41,160 bases of DNA from VMCP01 sp965659745 (lineage in GTDB: Bacteria > Bacteroidota > Bacteroidia > NS11-12g > UBA955), in contig CBFHXF010000015.1 in the NCBI GenBank assembly GCA_965659745.1, positions 1 to 41,160 on the forward strand, read 5' to 3'. The notes under the pieces were generated by a model that saw only the letters and a program-made list of their open reading frames with translations, was not told where the DNA came from and did no database searches. This document shows positions 23,446 through 32,080 of this stretch, in pieces (position 1 is the stretch's first letter; every line of letters starts with the position of its first letter). The position numbers were made by a program, and so were the translations under genes.

Positions 23446-24543
23446 ATGTTAGACGCCTATTTCACTCCCGTACCTGATGAATTGCTCGCGCAAGAATTCA
23501 CCCACAAAAATACCTTGGGAGGTCATTTACACATATACAATAAAAGCTTTCCCAAAATTACCAAAGCACAAATTGCCCTTATCGGAGTTGGCGAACAAGC
23601 CCATAAAATCAGGAAGGAACTTTACCCTCTGTATTGGAGATTCCAAAATTTACATATTGTAGACCTCGGAAATTTCGCAGAACCCGAAAACGCACAACAA
23701 CGCAATTTTGCCGTTTCAGAAGCCATCGGCGAACTGCTAGCCCTGAATATTTCGGTTGTCATTCTCTCAGATGCCAAATCACACCTACAATCCCATTTTC
23801 ATGGTTTCAGAGATACTAAAAAACCCTTAGAAGTCGCCCTGGTAAGCCATGCAATCAGTCTAGAACCCGGCAGCGATTGCTACGATTTACTCCAAAACAA
23901 AGAGCAATCCGCCCACCTTTCCAATATCGACTTCATTGGCACGCAAGCCTATTATATTTCGGAGGAAACCCACCAACAGCTCGAACGCTTCAATTTCGAG
24001 AACTACCGATTGGGTAAAATCCGTTCTCAAATTGAAGAAACGGAACCTGTATTGCGCAGCTCCGATATGATGTTCTTCGATATGAATAGCATCCGTTTCG
24101 CCGATGCACCCGATACCCTTTTGCAAAGTCCCAACGGCCTCTATGCCGAAGAGTCTGCCCAAATTGCCCGTTATGCCGGCCTTTCTAATATGTTAAGAAC
24201 CGCCACTTTTTTTGGACTCTCAGACGCCCGCACGAATCGCGCATCCGATATCCTATTAGCCCAATTGGTATGGTATTTCATTGAAGGATTCAGTTCAAGA
24301 TACAATGATCATCCCGAAAAAAACGATTCAAATTACCTTATATATAGGAATCGACTTGACAATACCGGACATGAGATCACCTTTTACAAAAGTCGCAAAA
24401 GCGACCGCTGGTGGATGGAGGTACCCCACCCCTATGAAGATCAAACCTTTTTTATAGGGTGCTCATATAAAGACTATCAACAAGTGTGCGATGGTGAAAT
24501 GCCCGACCGATGGTGGCGTGCGTATCAGCGGTATCTGAAATAA
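23446..24543 (+). CDS. arginase/formimidoylglutamase-fold protein, probably catalytically degenerate
   Basis: A 365-residue protein matching the Bacteroidota proteins usually labelled formimidoylglutamase or arginase family. Family segments: IALIGVGEQAHKIRKELY near residue 43; FENYRLGKIRSQIEETEPVLR near 184; QSPNGLYAEESAQIARYAGLS near 227-247; and DRWWMEVPHP plus CSYKDYQQVCDGEMPDRWW near the end. The Mn2+-binding motifs of arginases appear lost: VVILSDAKS (104-112) stands where GGxH/D is expected, LVSHAIS (132-138) where DAHxD is expected, and FFDMNSIR keeps only part of DxD. A ureohydrolase reaction is therefore doubtful. It appears monocistronic. Confidence 0.8.
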   Translation: MLDAYFTPVPDELLAQEFTHKNTLGGHLHIYNKSFPKITKAQIALIGVGEQAHKIRKELYPLYWRFQNLHIVDLGNFAEPENAQQRNFAVSEAIGELLALNISVVILSDAKSHLQSHFHGFRDTKKPLEVALVSHAISLEPGSDCYDLLQNKEQSAHLSNIDFIGTQAYYISEETHQQLERFNFENYRLGKIRSQIEETEPVLRSSDMMFFDMNSIRFADAPDTLLQSPNGLYAEESAQIARYAGLSNMLRTATFFGLSDARTNRASDILLAQLVWYFIEGFSSRYNDHPEKNDSNYLIYRNRLDNTGHEITFYKSRKSDRWWMEVPHPYEDQTFFIGCSYKDYQQVCDGEMPDRWWRAYQRYLK

Positions 24544-24628
24544 AACCCCTTAAATCCATGTGTAATTATGAGGCTTAATTACACTTACTTACCATAGTGG
24601 CGTGCCTATCAGCGATAACTAATAAAGG
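24511..24628. repeat. duplicated 3' end of the arginase-like gene plus inverted repeats
   Basis: The gene end at 24511-24535 is repeated 84 bp downstream (24595-24619), with about 21 of 25 bases identical, including the shared core GTGGCGTGC then TATCAGCG. The spacer carries an 8-bp inverted repeat, GTGTAATT (24560-24567) and AATTACAC (24577-24584). AATTATGAGG (24564-24573) also has its inverse at 24633-24642. Confidence 0.7.
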
Positions 24629-24665
24629 TTAACCTCATAATTCTCTACTCCTAAATAATCTTATT

Positions 24666-25559
24666 TTAGGGGGTGTATTCAAACGTGCCCTGCACAAAGT
24701 CGTACGTGCCAAATACGCCTAAAGCCCCGTCTGAGAAATTATTAGAAAATAACACCGGCTCGGAAAACGGATCATCTTCGTATTGCAACATTTGCATTCT
24801 GTAATAATTTCGATAGGCCTCATCCATGGTATAAATCGCCCCAAAGAACGTATTAATATTAAACGGCCCATCTATACCAAATCCCGAATAAAACTCAGAC
24901 TGCGTAAAGAAACTAGTAGACTTATTGGTTTCTCCCGGTAAAATTTCATCTGCAAATGAAATTCTCACCTCTATTTCTTCTCCTATTGCATTTTTAGCTT
25001 TGCCTTCTAATTGAGGCGAAACGTAAAAATCTGGATCTCCCAGATCATAAAGTAACTCAATGGCAAATGGATTCAGGATGTACGACCCCCAGCCACCACC
25101 ACTCAAATCTTCATAGGGCTTCCCCATTTTTACGGAAGCAATCTTAAAATTATCTATTGTGGCTTTAGGTGGAACTCTAGAGCGAGCAGAAAATTCTTTC
25201 CCATCGGAAAGTACCACGCGCATTTTATACCAGTTTTTCTCTTTTAGAGTTATACGCCCTATACTCAATGAATACATACCAGGTGCATAATTTGTCATGG
25301 TATCAATTATCCCGGACGACTCTTCTGTTATCGTAACCAAGGCATCTGAAATATATTCCATTTCGTCCTTTTGAAGTCCGTAATAGGGTTTCGTATACAC
25401 CAATGAAGCCTCAATAACATCAGACTGCGGCGTCATTAAACACATAATGGCGGGCTTCTTTACAAAAGGAGGCGGATCCACTAATGCATCTTGTTCACAC
25501 GACACCATAAACAATGTCCCCAATGTGATATACAATAATAGGTTTAAACGTGACTTCAT
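24666..25559 (-). CDS. DUF4249 lipoprotein
   Basis: A Bacteroidota-specific outer-membrane-associated lipoprotein of unknown function, found next to TonB-dependent receptors. ATG at 25559 gives the lipoprotein signal MKSRLNLLLYITLGTLFMVSC with Cys21; an upstream ATG at 25589 overlaps the receptor stop (TAATG), so it may be the true, translationally coupled start. Family features are PAIMCLMTPQSDVIEASLVYTKPYYG near the N terminus, VTITEESSG, and a C-terminal segment on falling back to a base fold (DGALGVFGTYDF). It probably assists the upstream receptor in ligand capture. Confidence 0.88.
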   Translation of the reverse strand: MKSRLNLLLYITLGTLFMVSCEQDALVDPPPFVKKPAIMCLMTPQSDVIEASLVYTKPYYGLQKDEMEYISDALVTITEESSGIIDTMTNYAPGMYSLSIGRITLKEKNWYKMRVVLSDGKEFSARSRVPPKATIDNFKIASVKMGKPYEDLSGGGWGSYILNPFAIELLYDLGDPDFYVSPQLEGKAKNAIGEEIEVRISFADEILPGETNKSTSFFTQSEFYSGFGIDGPFNINTFFGAIYTMDEAYRNYYRMQMLQYEDDPFSEPVLFSNNFSDGALGVFGTYDFVQGTFEYTP

Positions 25560-25588
25560 ATGGGTTATAGATAAAATCAAAATACGCA

Positions 25589-27997
25589 TTAATTAAATTT
25601 AAAGGACCAACTAACAGAGGGAAGAACCGGAAACAGGGTAACTTTCTTCAAAACTTGATACGTTTCTCCGCGGGTATTCTCTTGATATCCCCCATAATAA
25701 AAGAAGGGATTTGCCTGATTATATGCATTATAAACACTAATCTCCCATGTTTGAACCCCATTGCGTTTTTGTTTCTGGAACTGCAGTCCCAAATCCAAAC
25801 GGTGATACGCCTCCATCCGGAAATCATTGCGCGAACCAAAGTCGATAAAGTTATTATAGGATTGAAGCTGAGGATTCCATTGTATCGGGTAAGCCGACAT
25901 TTGGTGGTTATTACCTGGAATATACCCTTGAGCTAAAGTAACCGCATTTCCTGTTCCATAGACCCAAGTAAAGGCAAAATTCACATTCTTTTTAATCTTG
26001 TATGAACCCACTACCGAAATATCATGTCGGCGGTCATAACGCGCATAAAAAGGCTTCCCTCCATTCAATTCAGGAAACTTCATCTGCGTCCAGCTCAAGG
26101 TGTAACCAATCCAACCTGTAAACGGACCTACCTTTTTCTGTAAAAACAACTCGGTTCCATAGCTCCATGCATTGCCTCGGGTAATTTGTTGTTCCCAATT
26201 GCGACCGCCTCCAACGGCGCTCGAACTGAAAATATCGTCTTCCAATAAGAATGAGGCACCCTCTCTGTATTGAACCACGTCTTTCATATCCTTATAATAA
26301 GCCTCCCACGTAACAGAAAATCCTTTATCAAAATCCTTAGCCAATCCAATAGCCGTTTGCTCACTCCTCATGGGCAGAAGTCCGGCCGTAGCGGGTATCC
26401 ACAAATCTGTTGGCAAAGAAATACCCGAGTTACTCAACAAATGTATGTATTGAAACATGCGGGCATACGAGGCTTTTACAGCCAAATCTGGTGCAATATT
26501 ATAGGATGCACTAAATCGTGGCTCCGGATTTACAAACGTGGTGCCTTCTACCGCATAGTGACTCAAACGAAATCCGGGATTCAACTGCAAATCACCCAAT
26601 TTCCAAATATCTTCAATATAAACACCACTTTCATAGGTGTTAATGGTATTAATTTTATTCTGTAGTTCACCTAAATCACCTGCCTTAATAACCAATGCAG
26701 CGGGTCGAAATTGATGCCGCGTGGTCTGCAGTCCATAACGAACCTGGTGATTGGGGTGTGGCCTCCAGTCAAAATCGTATTTAAAACCGATGTCATCGAT
26801 TACACTCTGATAGTTCAATAAAAAGGTATCCTCAAACCCATCATAAGATTCTAAACCGATATTCAATTTATAATGACTGTAGATAATCGAGGCATTCGAG
26901 AATAGCTTTGGCGAGAATACATGATTCCATCGGGCTGTTACCGTGCGATTTCCCCAACCAAAATCGGTATCCAATCGCGCTCTGCCTTCTCTGATTTTAG
27001 TGTAAAACTCGTCCTTCCCAAAATACCCACTCAAATATAACCGGTCTTTCTCTGATAAGGTATAATTGGCTTTGGCGTTAAAGTCGTAAAAGTAATACCC
27101 GCCATTATTGCCGGTTGCCGCATATAAAAACGGTTGAATGAGCAAATCTATATATGTACGGCGGCCCGAAATCATAAACGAACTTTTACCCTCTTTAATC
27201 GGCCCTTCAAACGTAAACCTCGAACTCAATACTCCCACTCCCACTTCACCGGTATACTTGCGGTTATTGCCTTCTTTCATACTAAGGTCAATAACACTCG
27301 ACAAACGACCACCATAACGCGCCGGAAAACCGCCTTTTACTAATTCAACCGATTTTAAGGCATCGCCATTGAACACAGAGAAAAATCCAAATAAATGAGA
27401 CGCATTGTAAACGATGGCTTCATCTAATAGCATTAAATTCTGATCGGGACCACCACCGCGCACGTATAATCCGCTTTGTCCTTCCCCTCCAGCTTGAACC
27501 CCCGGTAATAACTGAATTACTTTTAAAACATCTTTTTCTCCAAATAAAGCGGGAATTTCCTTTATTTGATTCACTGGAATGTCGATGCGACTCATCTCCA
27601 CTTTATCGGCAACGGTATTTTTCTTAGATCTAATTTCAACGGCTTCTATTTGTTCCGCTTGAACTTTAGCTCTAATTTTAAAATGTACCGACGTATCGCC
27701 ATTCGAATTCCAAACAAAACTATCTAATTCAAAACCGCCAAATTGATAGTAGGCCACGCGCTTCTGAATTTGCTTTCTTTCTAAAGTCACTGAGTAAAAA
27801 CCGTAGTTGTTGGTATAGGTACTCACGCCATCGGGTAAAACCGTAATGCGCACATTTCCATAATATTCTCCCGTTTCTACATCGCTTACGAATCCCGATA
27901 AGGTTACCCGTGCGGCGTTCTGAGACTTCCCCCAAGAGAAAAAAGAGCACAGCACCAGCACCATACTGATCCTTTTAAATAGGTTTGAAAATTCCAT
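25589..27997 (-). CDS. TonB-dependent receptor paired with DUF4249 lipoprotein
   Basis: An outer-membrane receptor of about 802 residues. ATG at 27997 (MEFSNLFKRISMVLVLCSFFSWGKSQ) gives a plausible signal peptide; an ATG at 28018 is the alternative. It has a carboxypeptidase-regulatory-like domain (VTLSGFVSDVETGEYYGNVRI), a plug with DVLKVIQLLPGVQAGGEG and GLYVRGGGPDQNLMLLDEA, GGFPARYGGRLSSVIDL, and a barrel ending VLPSVSWSFKFN. Receptors of this type with DUF4249 partners are widespread in Bacteroidota and their substrates are mostly unknown. Its stop overlaps the possible upstream DUF4249 start. Confidence 0.92.
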   Translation of the reverse strand: MEFSNLFKRISMVLVLCSFFSWGKSQNAARVTLSGFVSDVETGEYYGNVRITVLPDGVSTYTNNYGFYSVTLERKQIQKRVAYYQFGGFELDSFVWNSNGDTSVHFKIRAKVQAEQIEAVEIRSKKNTVADKVEMSRIDIPVNQIKEIPALFGEKDVLKVIQLLPGVQAGGEGQSGLYVRGGGPDQNLMLLDEAIVYNASHLFGFFSVFNGDALKSVELVKGGFPARYGGRLSSVIDLSMKEGNNRKYTGEVGVGVLSSRFTFEGPIKEGKSSFMISGRRTYIDLLIQPFLYAATGNNGGYYFYDFNAKANYTLSEKDRLYLSGYFGKDEFYTKIREGRARLDTDFGWGNRTVTARWNHVFSPKLFSNASIIYSHYKLNIGLESYDGFEDTFLLNYQSVIDDIGFKYDFDWRPHPNHQVRYGLQTTRHQFRPAALVIKAGDLGELQNKINTINTYESGVYIEDIWKLGDLQLNPGFRLSHYAVEGTTFVNPEPRFSASYNIAPDLAVKASYARMFQYIHLLSNSGISLPTDLWIPATAGLLPMRSEQTAIGLAKDFDKGFSVTWEAYYKDMKDVVQYREGASFLLEDDIFSSSAVGGGRNWEQQITRGNAWSYGTELFLQKKVGPFTGWIGYTLSWTQMKFPELNGGKPFYARYDRRHDISVVGSYKIKKNVNFAFTWVYGTGNAVTLAQGYIPGNNHQMSAYPIQWNPQLQSYNNFIDFGSRNDFRMEAYHRLDLGLQFQKQKRNGVQTWEISVYNAYNQANPFFYYGGYQENTRGETYQVLKKVTLFPVLPSVSWSFKFN

Positions 27998-28067
27998 GTT
28001 TGGTAAAATCAATTGCAATTTACATCCCTTTAACGGCAGAGCCCCTAAAATGTTACAAGGAAATGTG

Positions 28068-28095
28068 AAAAAAGATTTGCGAAAAACGCAAAATC
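28068..28095 (-). terminator. intrinsic terminator after thyA
   Basis: Read on the minus strand: GATTTTGCG (28087-28095), TTTTT loop, CGCAAATC (28074-28081), then TTTTTT (28068-28073). It lies about 70 bp beyond the thyA stop and before the TonB receptor gene. The rest of 28019-28165 shows nothing I can name. Confidence 0.65.
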
Positions 28096-28165
28096 AATAG
28101 CTCAATGGCTGATTAAATACGAAACGGAGTCTGTAATGTGCGCACTGCTGCAACCTTAAACGAAC

Positions 28166-28969
28166 TTAAATCGCCACCGGCGCTTTTATGGCAGGGTGTG
28201 GCTCGTAGCCTTCCAGAGTAAAATCAGAGTAGGTAAAATCGAAGAGATTTTGAATATCTGGATTCAATTTCATTTGCGGAAAGGGACGCAAATCGCGCGA
28301 CAATTGCAAGGCTACTTGCTCCTGATGATTCATATATATATGGGCATCGCCGAAGGTATGCACAAAATCGCCTGGTTTCAGTCCGGTTACCTGCGCCATC
28401 ATGAGCGTAAGCAAAGCATAGCTCGCAATATTAAACGGCACTCCTAAAAACAAGTCGGCACTGCGCTGGTATAACTGACAACTTAATTTTCCATCGGCCA
28501 CGTAAAATTGGAATAAGGTATGGCATGGCATAAGGGCCATTTTGTTGATTTCGCCCACGTTCCATGCATTCACCAAAATCCTACGGGAGTCGGGATTGTT
28601 CTTGATCATTTCTAAAGCCTCGCTGATTTGGTCAATGACGCGACCGTCTTTGGCTTCCCAAGAGCGCCATTGTTTGCCATAAACCGGACCTAATTCACCG
28701 TTTTCATCGGCCCACTCATCCCAAATAGAAACCCCATTTTCTTTCAAATAGGCAATATTAGTTTCCCCCTTAAGGAACCATAAAAGTTCATGAATGATAC
28801 TTTTGAGGTGCACTTTCTTAGTGGTAATTAAAGGAAATCCCTCAGAAAGATCGAATCGCAACTGTCCGCCGAATACGCTTTTCGTGCCTGTACCGGTGCG
28901 GTCGGTTTTAACCGTTCCGTGTTCTGAAACATATCTTAAAAAACTTTCGTAGGAGTCATTCATGGCCAT
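28166..28969 (-). CDS. thyA: thymidylate synthase
   Basis: Converts dUMP to dTMP with methylene-tetrahydrofolate as methyl donor and reductant. It has 267 residues, the compact bacterial form. Hallmarks are DRTGTGTKSVFGGQLRFDL near the N terminus, SIIHELLWFLKG, GPVYGKQWRSW, the catalytic Cys149 in ALMPCHTLFQFYV, QRSADLFLGVPFNIASYALL, and HIYMNHQEQVALQLSR. Start ATG at 28969; an ATG two codons later (28963) is equally possible. folA, its usual neighbour in many Bacteroidota, is not in the window. It has a terminator downstream and is divergent from the E2 gene. Confidence 0.97.
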   Translation of the reverse strand: MAMNDSYESFLRYVSEHGTVKTDRTGTGTKSVFGGQLRFDLSEGFPLITTKKVHLKSIIHELLWFLKGETNIAYLKENGVSIWDEWADENGELGPVYGKQWRSWEAKDGRVIDQISEALEMIKNNPDSRRILVNAWNVGEINKMALMPCHTLFQFYVADGKLSCQLYQRSADLFLGVPFNIASYALLTLMMAQVTGLKPGDFVHTFGDAHIYMNHQEQVALQLSRDLRPFPQMKLNPDIQNLFDFTYSDFTLEGYEPHPAIKAPVAI

Positions 28970-29079
28970 ATCTTATTGTGATTCGTACAAAATCAAACAA
29001 TCACCTTACAAGTTTAAACATTTTACGCTTACAATAGCACATTTTTTACTTAATTTCGCACCTCAAACGTTTAAATAGT

Positions 29080-30321
29080 ATGGCAGATTTAATTACCATG
29101 CCCAAAATGAGCGACACGATGACCGAAGGGGTAATCGTGAAGTGGAATGTAAAAGTGGGCGATACGGTTAAGAGTGGCGATATCATGGCTGAAGTTGAAA
29201 CCGACAAAGCCACAATGGATATGGAAGTGTATTCCAAAGGAACCGTTTTACACCTAGTGGTGCAAGAGGGTGAGGCCGTGCCTGTAGACGGACCCATTGC
29301 GGTAGTAGGTAAAGAAGGTGAAGATTTCCAATCTTTGCTTTCCGGCGCTGCCACCACAACGGCACCTGCTGCCACGGAACCTGCTCCAGTTGCTGCGGCA
29401 ACTCCTGCAGCTGTTCCTGCACCTACTTCTGTACCGGCTTCAATTGCCTCCGACAATAGCACCGACGGCCGACTTAAAGCAAGTCCCCTCGCCCGCAAAA
29501 TAGCGGAGGAAAAAGGCATCAATCTTTCTAACGTTCAAGGTACCGGCGAAAATGGCCGTATCGTGAAACGCGACTTAGACAATGCGCAACCTGTTGCAAC
29601 CGCAGCTCCTTCCGCTGCCAGCACCGCCGTTTTCGGACAAGAAAGCTTCACGGAGGTAAACGTATCACAAATGCGTAAAACCATCGCAGGCAGATTGGCA
29701 GAATCTAAATTCAATGCTCCCCATTTCTATCTTACCATAGAAATCAATATGGACAAAGCTTCAGAAGCACGTGCCCATATGAATAAAATAAGCGATGTTA
29801 AAATATCGATGAACGATATCGTGGTAAAAGCATGTGCCGCTGCCCTACGCAAACATCCTAATATCAATTCTAGCTGGTTGGGGACCAAAATTCGCACCAA
29901 CCACCACATCCATATCGGTGTGGCCATGGCTGTAGAAGACGGACTTTTAGTGCCTGTGGTGCGCTTTGCAGACCATAAACCCTTGGCGCAAATCAGCAAA
30001 GAGGTAAAAGAATACGGAGCCAAAGCCAAAGAAAAGAAACTACAACCTCAAGATTGGACTGGTAATACCTTTACCATTTCTAATTTAGGTATGTTCGGTA
30101 TCGACGAGTTTACCGCCATCATCAATCCTCCCGATGCATGCATCCTTGCCGTAGGTACCGTTAAGGATACCGTTGGCGTGGTAAACGGCGAAATCAAACC
30201 TGTTAAAACCATGAAAGTAACCCTAAGCTGCGACCACCGCGTGGTAGACGGCGCTATGGGAGCTTCCTTCTTACAGACCCTGAAACAGTTCTTAGAAGAA
30301 CCGGTGACCTTATTAGTATAA
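29080..30321 (+). CDS. aceF: pyruvate dehydrogenase complex E2 (dihydrolipoamide acetyltransferase)
   Basis: Transfers acetyl groups from E1 to CoA in the pyruvate dehydrogenase complex. It has 413 residues and a single lipoyl domain (1-80) with lipoylated Lys43 in EVETDKATMDMEV. An Ala/Pro-rich linker (about 88-125) follows, then a peripheral-subunit-binding domain (about 128-168, ASPLARKIAEEKGINL and GTGENGRIVKRDL). The catalytic domain ends with SCDHRVVDGAMGASFL, where His386 is the expected acid/base residue. E1 and E3 genes are not adjacent. The gene ends in a strong terminator. A BCKDH or 2-oxoglutarate E2 role is less likely from the N-terminal MPKMSDTMTEG signature. Confidence 0.93.
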   Translation: MADLITMPKMSDTMTEGVIVKWNVKVGDTVKSGDIMAEVETDKATMDMEVYSKGTVLHLVVQEGEAVPVDGPIAVVGKEGEDFQSLLSGAATTTAPAATEPAPVAAATPAAVPAPTSVPASIASDNSTDGRLKASPLARKIAEEKGINLSNVQGTGENGRIVKRDLDNAQPVATAAPSAASTAVFGQESFTEVNVSQMRKTIAGRLAESKFNAPHFYLTIEINMDKASEARAHMNKISDVKISMNDIVVKACAAALRKHPNINSSWLGTKIRTNHHIHIGVAMAVEDGLLVPVVRFADHKPLAQISKEVKEYGAKAKEKKLQPQDWTGNTFTISNLGMFGIDEFTAIINPPDACILAVGTVKDTVGVVNGEIKPVKTMKVTLSCDHRVVDGAMGASFLQTLKQFLEEPVTLLV

Positions 30322-30325
30322 TACT

Positions 30326-30353
30326 AAGGCCACCATAAGGTGGCCTTTTTTTT
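30326..30353 (+). terminator. intrinsic terminator after aceF
   Basis: AAGGCCACC (30326-30334), loop ATAA, GGTGGCCTT (30339-30347) and a run of eight T in all (30346-30353). Only 5 bp separate the T run from the ATG of the next gene. Confidence 0.9.
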
Positions 30354-30358
30354 GAACC

Positions 30359-30868
30359 ATGTGGAAGATAAAATTTAATCACGTACAAGACCTCAGCGAC
30401 GCGCGCTTCGCCGCCTCGGCGATGGCCGAATGGGTAGGCTTTTCTATCAGCGGCCCCCATGCCATGAAAGCTGCCGACATCCAGGAAATCATATCTTGGT
30501 GTGCGGGTCCTAAACTTATATTAGAAATTCAGGATGAAAACATCGAAAAAATCAACTCCTTCCTCGATGTGCTCCCTGTAAACGGCATAGAATGCCCATC
30601 CGAAAGGCTAAGCGAATTACAAACCGCATTTCAAGACGTGCACGAATGGATTGTATTAGGACAAGGTCCCTTCGATCACCCTTCCCACAGCCCTCAATGG
30701 TATCCGCATACCCATATCGTAACAATTTCCCCCAATAGCCAAAACGCAGCAAAAATCATCAACGACAATCCCTATGGATTTAGTATCGATTGCGAAAAAG
30801 AGACCGAAGTTGGAAAGAAAGATTTGAGCCTTTGGCACGACTTTTTTGAAGAATTAGACCTATTTTGA
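30359..30868 (+). CDS. TrpF-like (phosphoribosylanthranilate isomerase-related) protein, likely non-catalytic
   Basis: A 169-residue protein resembling a shortened TrpF beta/alpha barrel. The N terminus MWKIKFNHVQDLSDARFAAS parallels KICGLT..EDA of TrpF, and the C-terminal FSIDCEKETEVGKKDLSLW parallels the phosphate-binding DVxSGVE..PGxKD segment. The catalytic Cys of the KICG motif is replaced (KIKF), and the protein is about 30 residues shorter than TrpF. No trp gene is nearby. Proteins with an LSDAR N-terminal segment recur in Bacteroidota next to unrelated genes. The ATG at 30359 is right after the aceF terminator. A lipoprotein gene and asd follow. Confidence 0.75.
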   Translation: MWKIKFNHVQDLSDARFAASAMAEWVGFSISGPHAMKAADIQEIISWCAGPKLILEIQDENIEKINSFLDVLPVNGIECPSERLSELQTAFQDVHEWIVLGQGPFDHPSHSPQWYPHTHIVTISPNSQNAAKIINDNPYGFSIDCEKETEVGKKDLSLWHDFFEELDLF

Positions 30869-30870
30869 TC

Positions 30871-31062
30871 ATGAAACATACCTTATATATAGTACTATTT
30901 GCCGCCATCACCCTCGGCTCCTGCTCTGGAGAACAAGCCAAACCTTTCACAGAGGAAGAAACACAGCAACAAGATTCCGTTGACCAATTGAATCAAGATG
31001 AAGCATTTGATGAGCTGCTCAACGACAGCGATTCAACTCAAAACGATACTATTTCGGAATGA
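30871..31062 (+). CDS. small acidic lipoprotein
   Basis: A 63-residue protein. ATG at 30871 is preferred to an in-frame TTG at 30865. The lipoprotein signal MKHTLYIVLFAAITLGSC has a good lipobox (LGSC, Cys18). The mature part is very acidic and rich in Gln, Asp and Glu (EEETQQQDSVDQLNQDEAFD). Its stop overlaps the asd ATG by 4 bp (ATGA), indicating translational coupling. No family recognised. Confidence 0.75.
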   Translation: MKHTLYIVLFAAITLGSCSGEQAKPFTEEETQQQDSVDQLNQDEAFDELLNDSDSTQNDTISE

Positions 31063-32051
31063 AAGTAGCCGTAATCGGTGCCACCGGCTTGGTGGGCACC
31101 AAAATGTTACAAGTGCTCCAAGAGCGCCAATTTCCCATTACCGAACTCATTCCCGTAGCTTCTGAAAAAAGCGTGGGTAAACAAATTTCTTTCGGGGGAA
31201 ATTCATTCACAGTGCAGTCGCTCGAATCGGCCGTATTGGCAAAACCCGATATCGCCCTATTCTCTGCCGGTGGCAGCACCTCTAAAGAATGGGCCCCCAA
31301 ATTCGCAGAAGTAGGCACCTACGTTATCGATAACTCCAGCGCTTGGCGCATGGAACCCAATATTGCGTTAGTAGTTCCCGAAGTCAACGCCGAACATTTA
31401 CAAAAAGACAGTTTCATTATCGCCAATCCCAATTGCTCAACCATCCAAATGGTAATGGCCCTGAAGCCCCTGCACGATTTATATCAACTGAATCGCGTAG
31501 TCGTAAGTACCTATCAGTCGGTAACCGGTACCGGACAAGCAGCGGTAAAGCAGATGTTCGACGAACGCGAAGGCCGCGAAACCACGCCCGTATATCCCCA
31601 TAAAATCGACCAAAATGTACTCCCTCACATCGATGTTTTCTTAGAAAATGGATATACCAAAGAAGAAGAAAAAATGATGAAGGAAACCAAAAAAATCATG
31701 GGACTCCCCGATTTGAAAATCACCGCAACCACCGTTCGAATCCCTACTATGGGCGGCCACAGCGAAAGCATCAATATAAGCTTCCATAAAGAACCTCATT
31801 TAAACGAAGTGCGTCAAGCCTTAACTGCGTTTCCAGGGATAGTCGTTCAAGATCTTCCCCAAGAAAATATATATCCGATGCCCCTATGGGCACACGATAA
31901 AGACGAAGTTTTCGTAGGACGTATTCGCAAAGACGAATCTATAGAAAACGGACTTAATATTTGGGTGGTGGCCGATAATTTGCGCAAAGGGGCGGCAACG
32001 AATGCCGTACAAATCGCAGAAAAATTGCTCGAAAACGGTTGGGTAGGCTAA
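31059..32051 (+). CDS. asd: aspartate-semialdehyde dehydrogenase
   Basis: Reduces aspartyl phosphate to aspartate semialdehyde with NADPH, feeding lysine/diaminopimelate, threonine and methionine synthesis. It has 330 residues. The NADP-binding VAVIGATGLVGTKML is at the N terminus. The active-site Cys126 lies in IIANPNCSTIQMV, and the conserved FSAGGSTSKEWAP, VSTYQSVTGTGQAAV and the active-site His segment VRIPTMGGHSESI are present. The start overlaps the upstream lipoprotein stop. Lysine and threonine pathway genes are absent from the window. Confidence 0.96.
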   Translation: MKVAVIGATGLVGTKMLQVLQERQFPITELIPVASEKSVGKQISFGGNSFTVQSLESAVLAKPDIALFSAGGSTSKEWAPKFAEVGTYVIDNSSAWRMEPNIALVVPEVNAEHLQKDSFIIANPNCSTIQMVMALKPLHDLYQLNRVVVSTYQSVTGTGQAAVKQMFDEREGRETTPVYPHKIDQNVLPHIDVFLENGYTKEEEKMMKETKKIMGLPDLKITATTVRIPTMGGHSESINISFHKEPHLNEVRQALTAFPGIVVQDLPQENIYPMPLWAHDKDEVFVGRIRKDESIENGLNIWVVADNLRKGAATNAVQIAEKLLENGWVG

Positions 32052-32080
32052 CATTTTTGCCTTTAGATTGTTCTCTTGTT

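Noticed and set aside
29046..29522. 158-residue minus-strand open frame with Ala/Val-rich sequence
   Set aside because: It is a mirror of the Ala/Pro-rich aceF linker in another frame, with no start context or family match.
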